64,000 bases of DNA, from assembly GCF_030503675.1 (NCBI RefSeq), contig NZ_CP129964.1:2666001-2730000 (forward strand), written 5' to 3'. Positions 62,196 to 64,000 of the stretch are shown here, one piece after another; position 1 is the stretch's first letter, and each line of letters starts with the position of its first letter. A program made the translations under genes and the position numbers. A model generated the notes under the pieces. It saw nothing but the letters and a program-made list of their open reading frames with translations, was not told the DNA's origin and made no database searches. The stretch is from Lutimonas zeaxanthinifaciens (GTDB lineage Bacteria; Bacteroidota; Bacteroidia; Flavobacteriales; Flavobacteriaceae).

Positions 62196-63062
62196 TTAAA
62201 TGTGGAGCATAAGGGTCGATTCGATCCATTTATCAAAATCACCGAGATCCTTGTATTTCATTTTAAAGGCATCTATGTCTTTCATCACAACAAAATCGTT
62301 TTTATTCATGTAAGAGAACATTTTGAACAAGTCCCTCCCCATGAACAAATAGGTAAATATTCCAGGTAGTTTTTGATAACTTACAGGTTTATTCAGACCC
62401 TTTGATATGGCTTCAGCCTGTTCCTGTGCGGATTTCTGGTCCGTTGCCAAATTAATGGTCTTGCCGTTGTAATCTGAGATATTTGTTATGATATGGGCAG
62501 CTGCCCTGCCAATATCTTCGGTGCTAATAAGTTGTTGAATCGTGTTCTTATTGAGTGGCAAAACCAACTTTCCTTTCTTTAAGCGTTTCAAAACTTCCGG
62601 ATTTAAAAGATTTTCCATGAAGGAAGCCGGTCGGAGTGTCGTGTAATCGAGTTGACTTTTCCATATATAATTTTCAATAACATATTTGCTTTCAAAATGA
62701 GGGATTCCTGAATTCAAATCAGCACCCAAAACAGAGGAATAAACCAAATGAGGAACATGGTGGTCCTTGATCAGGTCGATCAGTCTGCGAGCCTGATCAA
62801 TTTCTTTCTTTGCGCCTTGTTCAAATCCCTGTACCAAAAAAAAGACATCAATATCGGCGAGCTGACCACTAAAAGAATCATGATTGTCAAGATCACCTTC
62901 AACGATTTCTACCCCCTGAGCCACCAAATTCTTAGCCCTTACGGATTGGGCATTTCGTGTCAACCCAACAATCCTAATACCTGTTTTGGATAGGTGTTTT
63001 GCCAATGCCCCTCCTTGATTACCGGTGATACCGGTTATGAATACACTTCTAACATCTTTCAT
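62196..63062 (-). CDS. NmrA-like NAD(P)-binding protein
   Basis: The 288-residue protein begins with a Rossmann motif SVFITGITGNQGGALAKHL (about 6-24), then VEIVEGDLDNHDS and VYSSVLGADL, and lacks the catalytic Tyr-x-x-x-Lys of extended SDRs; HFESKYVIENYI replaces it. This is the NmrA/atypical SDR pattern, usually a redox sensor or NADPH-dependent reductase. Two 21-bp-spaced half-sites lie about 90-120 bases upstream of its ATG, shared with the SnoaL gene. Confidence 0.87.
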   Translation of the reverse strand: MKDVRSVFITGITGNQGGALAKHLSKTGIRIVGLTRNAQSVRAKNLVAQGVEIVEGDLDNHDSFSGQLADIDVFFLVQGFEQGAKKEIDQARRLIDLIKDHHVPHLVYSSVLGADLNSGIPHFESKYVIENYIWKSQLDYTTLRPASFMENLLNPEVLKRLKKGKLVLPLNKNTIQQLISTEDIGRAAAHIITNISDYNGKTINLATDQKSAQEQAEAISKGLNKPVSYQKLPGIFTYLFMGRDLFKMFSYMNKNDFVVMKDIDAFKMKYKDLGDFDKWIESTLMLHI

Positions 63063-63149
63063 ATCCTAGATTCTTTTGAAATAAATGAAAACTGAAACTT
63101 ATAGCCTACATTAAATTTCAGCGTTTTTTATTTCATATAAAATACAGGT

Positions 63150-63185
63150 AGGACGAACTCATGTGTATTTTGTCCGAGAGGTATC
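63150..63185. promoter_or_regulatory. Direct repeat upstream of the NmrA-like gene, probable regulator site
   Basis: GGACGAACTCATG (63151-63163) and GTCCGAGAGGTAT (63172-63184) repeat the 21-bp layout and the GGACGAA/GTCCGA headings seen at 60425-60460. The two pairs probably bind the same AraC-type or similar regulator, which is not encoded in the window. Confidence 0.55.
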
Positions 63186-63201
63186 AATTTGTTTTCAAAA
63201 G

Positions 63202-63232
63202 AAAAAAAGGGGTCAAAAACTGACCCCTTTTT
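63202..63232 (-). terminator. Rho-independent terminator of lysS
   Basis: AAAAAGGGGTCA (63204-63215) pairs with TGACCCCTTTTT (63221-63232) around a 5-base loop. On the minus strand the stem is followed by T (complement of the A-run 63202-63208), 27 bases after the lysS stop. Confidence 0.85.
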
Positions 63233-63258
63233 ATTTATTCCAAATTCGTAAAACGATA

Positions 63259-64000
63259 TTAATTCAGAAACTCAACAAATAAACCTTCCTCATTCTTACT
63301 CACTTTTGCCAGTTTATTTTTTGTAAGCCCTTTGATAGTCTTATCCCATTTTTTATTGGATAACCCCGATTGAGCTTTTAGGTCTGACAATTCAATTTTT
63401 TCCGCTTGTTGAAGCATCTTTAACACCGATTTTTCATCTTCATTTAACTCAACCGACGGAGCTTTTTGTTCCGGCTTCATTTGAGGGAAAAACAATACTT
63501 CCTGAATGGAGGCATTATTGGTCAGGAACATAACCAGCCTGTCAATACCAATTCCAATACCTGAAGTCGGAGGCATGCCATACTCGAGTGCTCTCACAAA
63601 GTCCGTATCAATGAACATGGCCTCATCATCTCCCTTTTCTGACAATTTCAACTGATCCTGAAATCTTTCCAGTTGATCAATAGGGTCATTCAATTCAGAA
63701 TAGGCATTGGCCAATTCCTTTCCATTCACCAATAGCTCAAATCGTTCTGTTAATTCGGGATTCTCTCTGTGCTCTTTACAAAGTGGGCTCATTTCCTTTG
63801 GATAATCAATAATGAAAGTTGGCTGAACATAGTGATGTTCACATTTTTCACCAAACAACTCATCGATCAATTTTCCTTTACCCATGGTCTCATCCACCTC
63901 AATACCCAGTTTTTTACAAACTTCTCTGAGCTCGACCTCATCCATTCCGGCTACCTCGTGACCCGTGTGTTCTTTAATCGCAGACAGAATCGGAACCCTT
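63259..64000 (-). CDS. lysS: Lysyl-tRNA synthetase, C-terminal part cut by the window edge
   Basis: The frame is open to the window end and reads RVPILSAIKEHTGHEVAG before MDEVELREVC, so the internal Met is not the start. The motif 3 region GIGIGIDRLVMFL and FPQMKPEQK are those of class II LysRS, which charges tRNA-Lys. After motif 3 there is an extra C-terminal domain of about 65 residues (ELNEDEKSVLKMLQQAEKIE... to FVEFLN), known from Bacteroidota LysRS. The N-terminal part lies beyond the window. Confidence 0.95.
   Translation of the reverse strand, partial: RVPILSAIKEHTGHEVAGMDEVELREVCKKLGIEVDETMGKGKLIDELFGEKCEHHYVQPTFIIDYPKEMSPLCKEHRENPELTERFELLVNGKELANAYSELNDPIDQLERFQDQLKLSEKGDDEAMFIDTDFVRALEYGMPPTSGIGIGIDRLVMFLTNNASIQEVLFFPQMKPEQKAPSVELNEDEKSVLKMLQQAEKIELSDLKAQSGLSNKKWDKTIKGLTKNKLAKVSKNEEGLFVEFLN

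Noticed and set aside
1-64000. CRISPR arrays, transposases, prophage genes
   Set aside because: No regularly spaced repeats, DDE transposase or phage structural genes were seen on either strand.

Overview
The window is a chromosomal segment of a member of the Bacteroidota, most likely a marine Flavobacteriia. Supporting points are the AT-rich sequence, promoters of the TTTG-N19/20-TAnnTTTG type, A/T-rich leaders without Shine-Dalgarno sequences (the only strong one seen precedes rpsU, as known for Flavobacteriia), a CarboxypepD_reg-type TonB receptor, and the order rpsU-xerC-hpf-tRNAs-tuf. There is no rRNA, CRISPR array, prophage or insertion sequence. No gene-free stretch exceeds 300 bases; the longest, about 270 bases between aqpZ and the first GH20 gene, shows no clear feature.

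Layout. (1) 1-2371, information processing, all minus strand: tuf start, tRNA Thr-Gly-Tyr-Thr, hpf, xerC, rpsU. (2) 2469-8103, envelope genes: EEP phosphohydrolase, small membrane protein, PBP1A, two flavobacterial secreted proteins. (3) 8209-11631: aqpZ-modA-mop-modB-modC. (4) 11902-22928, amino-sugar and glycan use: chitobiase-like GH20, NagX, a SIS-domain protein, slipin, a CrtI/RetSat-type oxidoreductase, a second GH20 and a GH3. (5) 23011-28295: a Nudix-type regulator, glycine-zipper protein, an alphaproteobacterial-looking NAD kinase, MFS exporter and a fold-III PLP decarboxylase. (6) 28326-39066: a long minus-strand operon (ABM protein, ureohydrolase, three SDRs, Ldh2-type dehydrogenase, VOC protein, deaminase, outer-membrane protein). 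It lies downstream of a membrane-bound sigma-54 activator, with a candidate sigma-54 promoter and tandem palindromic enhancer sites between. (7) 39258-54796: two divergent operons. One encodes a TonB receptor, acyl-CoA ligase, MFS, SDRs, aminotransferase and acyl-CoA dehydrogenase; the other an Lrp regulator, M20 carbamoylase, two aldehyde dehydrogenases and an aminotransferase. (8) 54866-64000: second GH3, SDR, GNAT, EthD and SnoaL proteins, AsmA-like protein, NmrA protein and the 3' part of lysS.

How the genes fit together. Region 7 reads as a self-contained uptake and catabolism system for an amine- or amide-bearing carboxylic compound. Region 6 supplies a ureohydrolase, decarboxylase and dehydrogenases that could feed the same amine/semialdehyde steps. 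The substrate is unknown. The Nudix regulator appears to control both GH3 genes, 32 kb apart, through three copies of ATTGTGT-N7-ACACAAT. A separate 21-bp-spaced direct-repeat signal precedes the SnoaL and NmrA genes.
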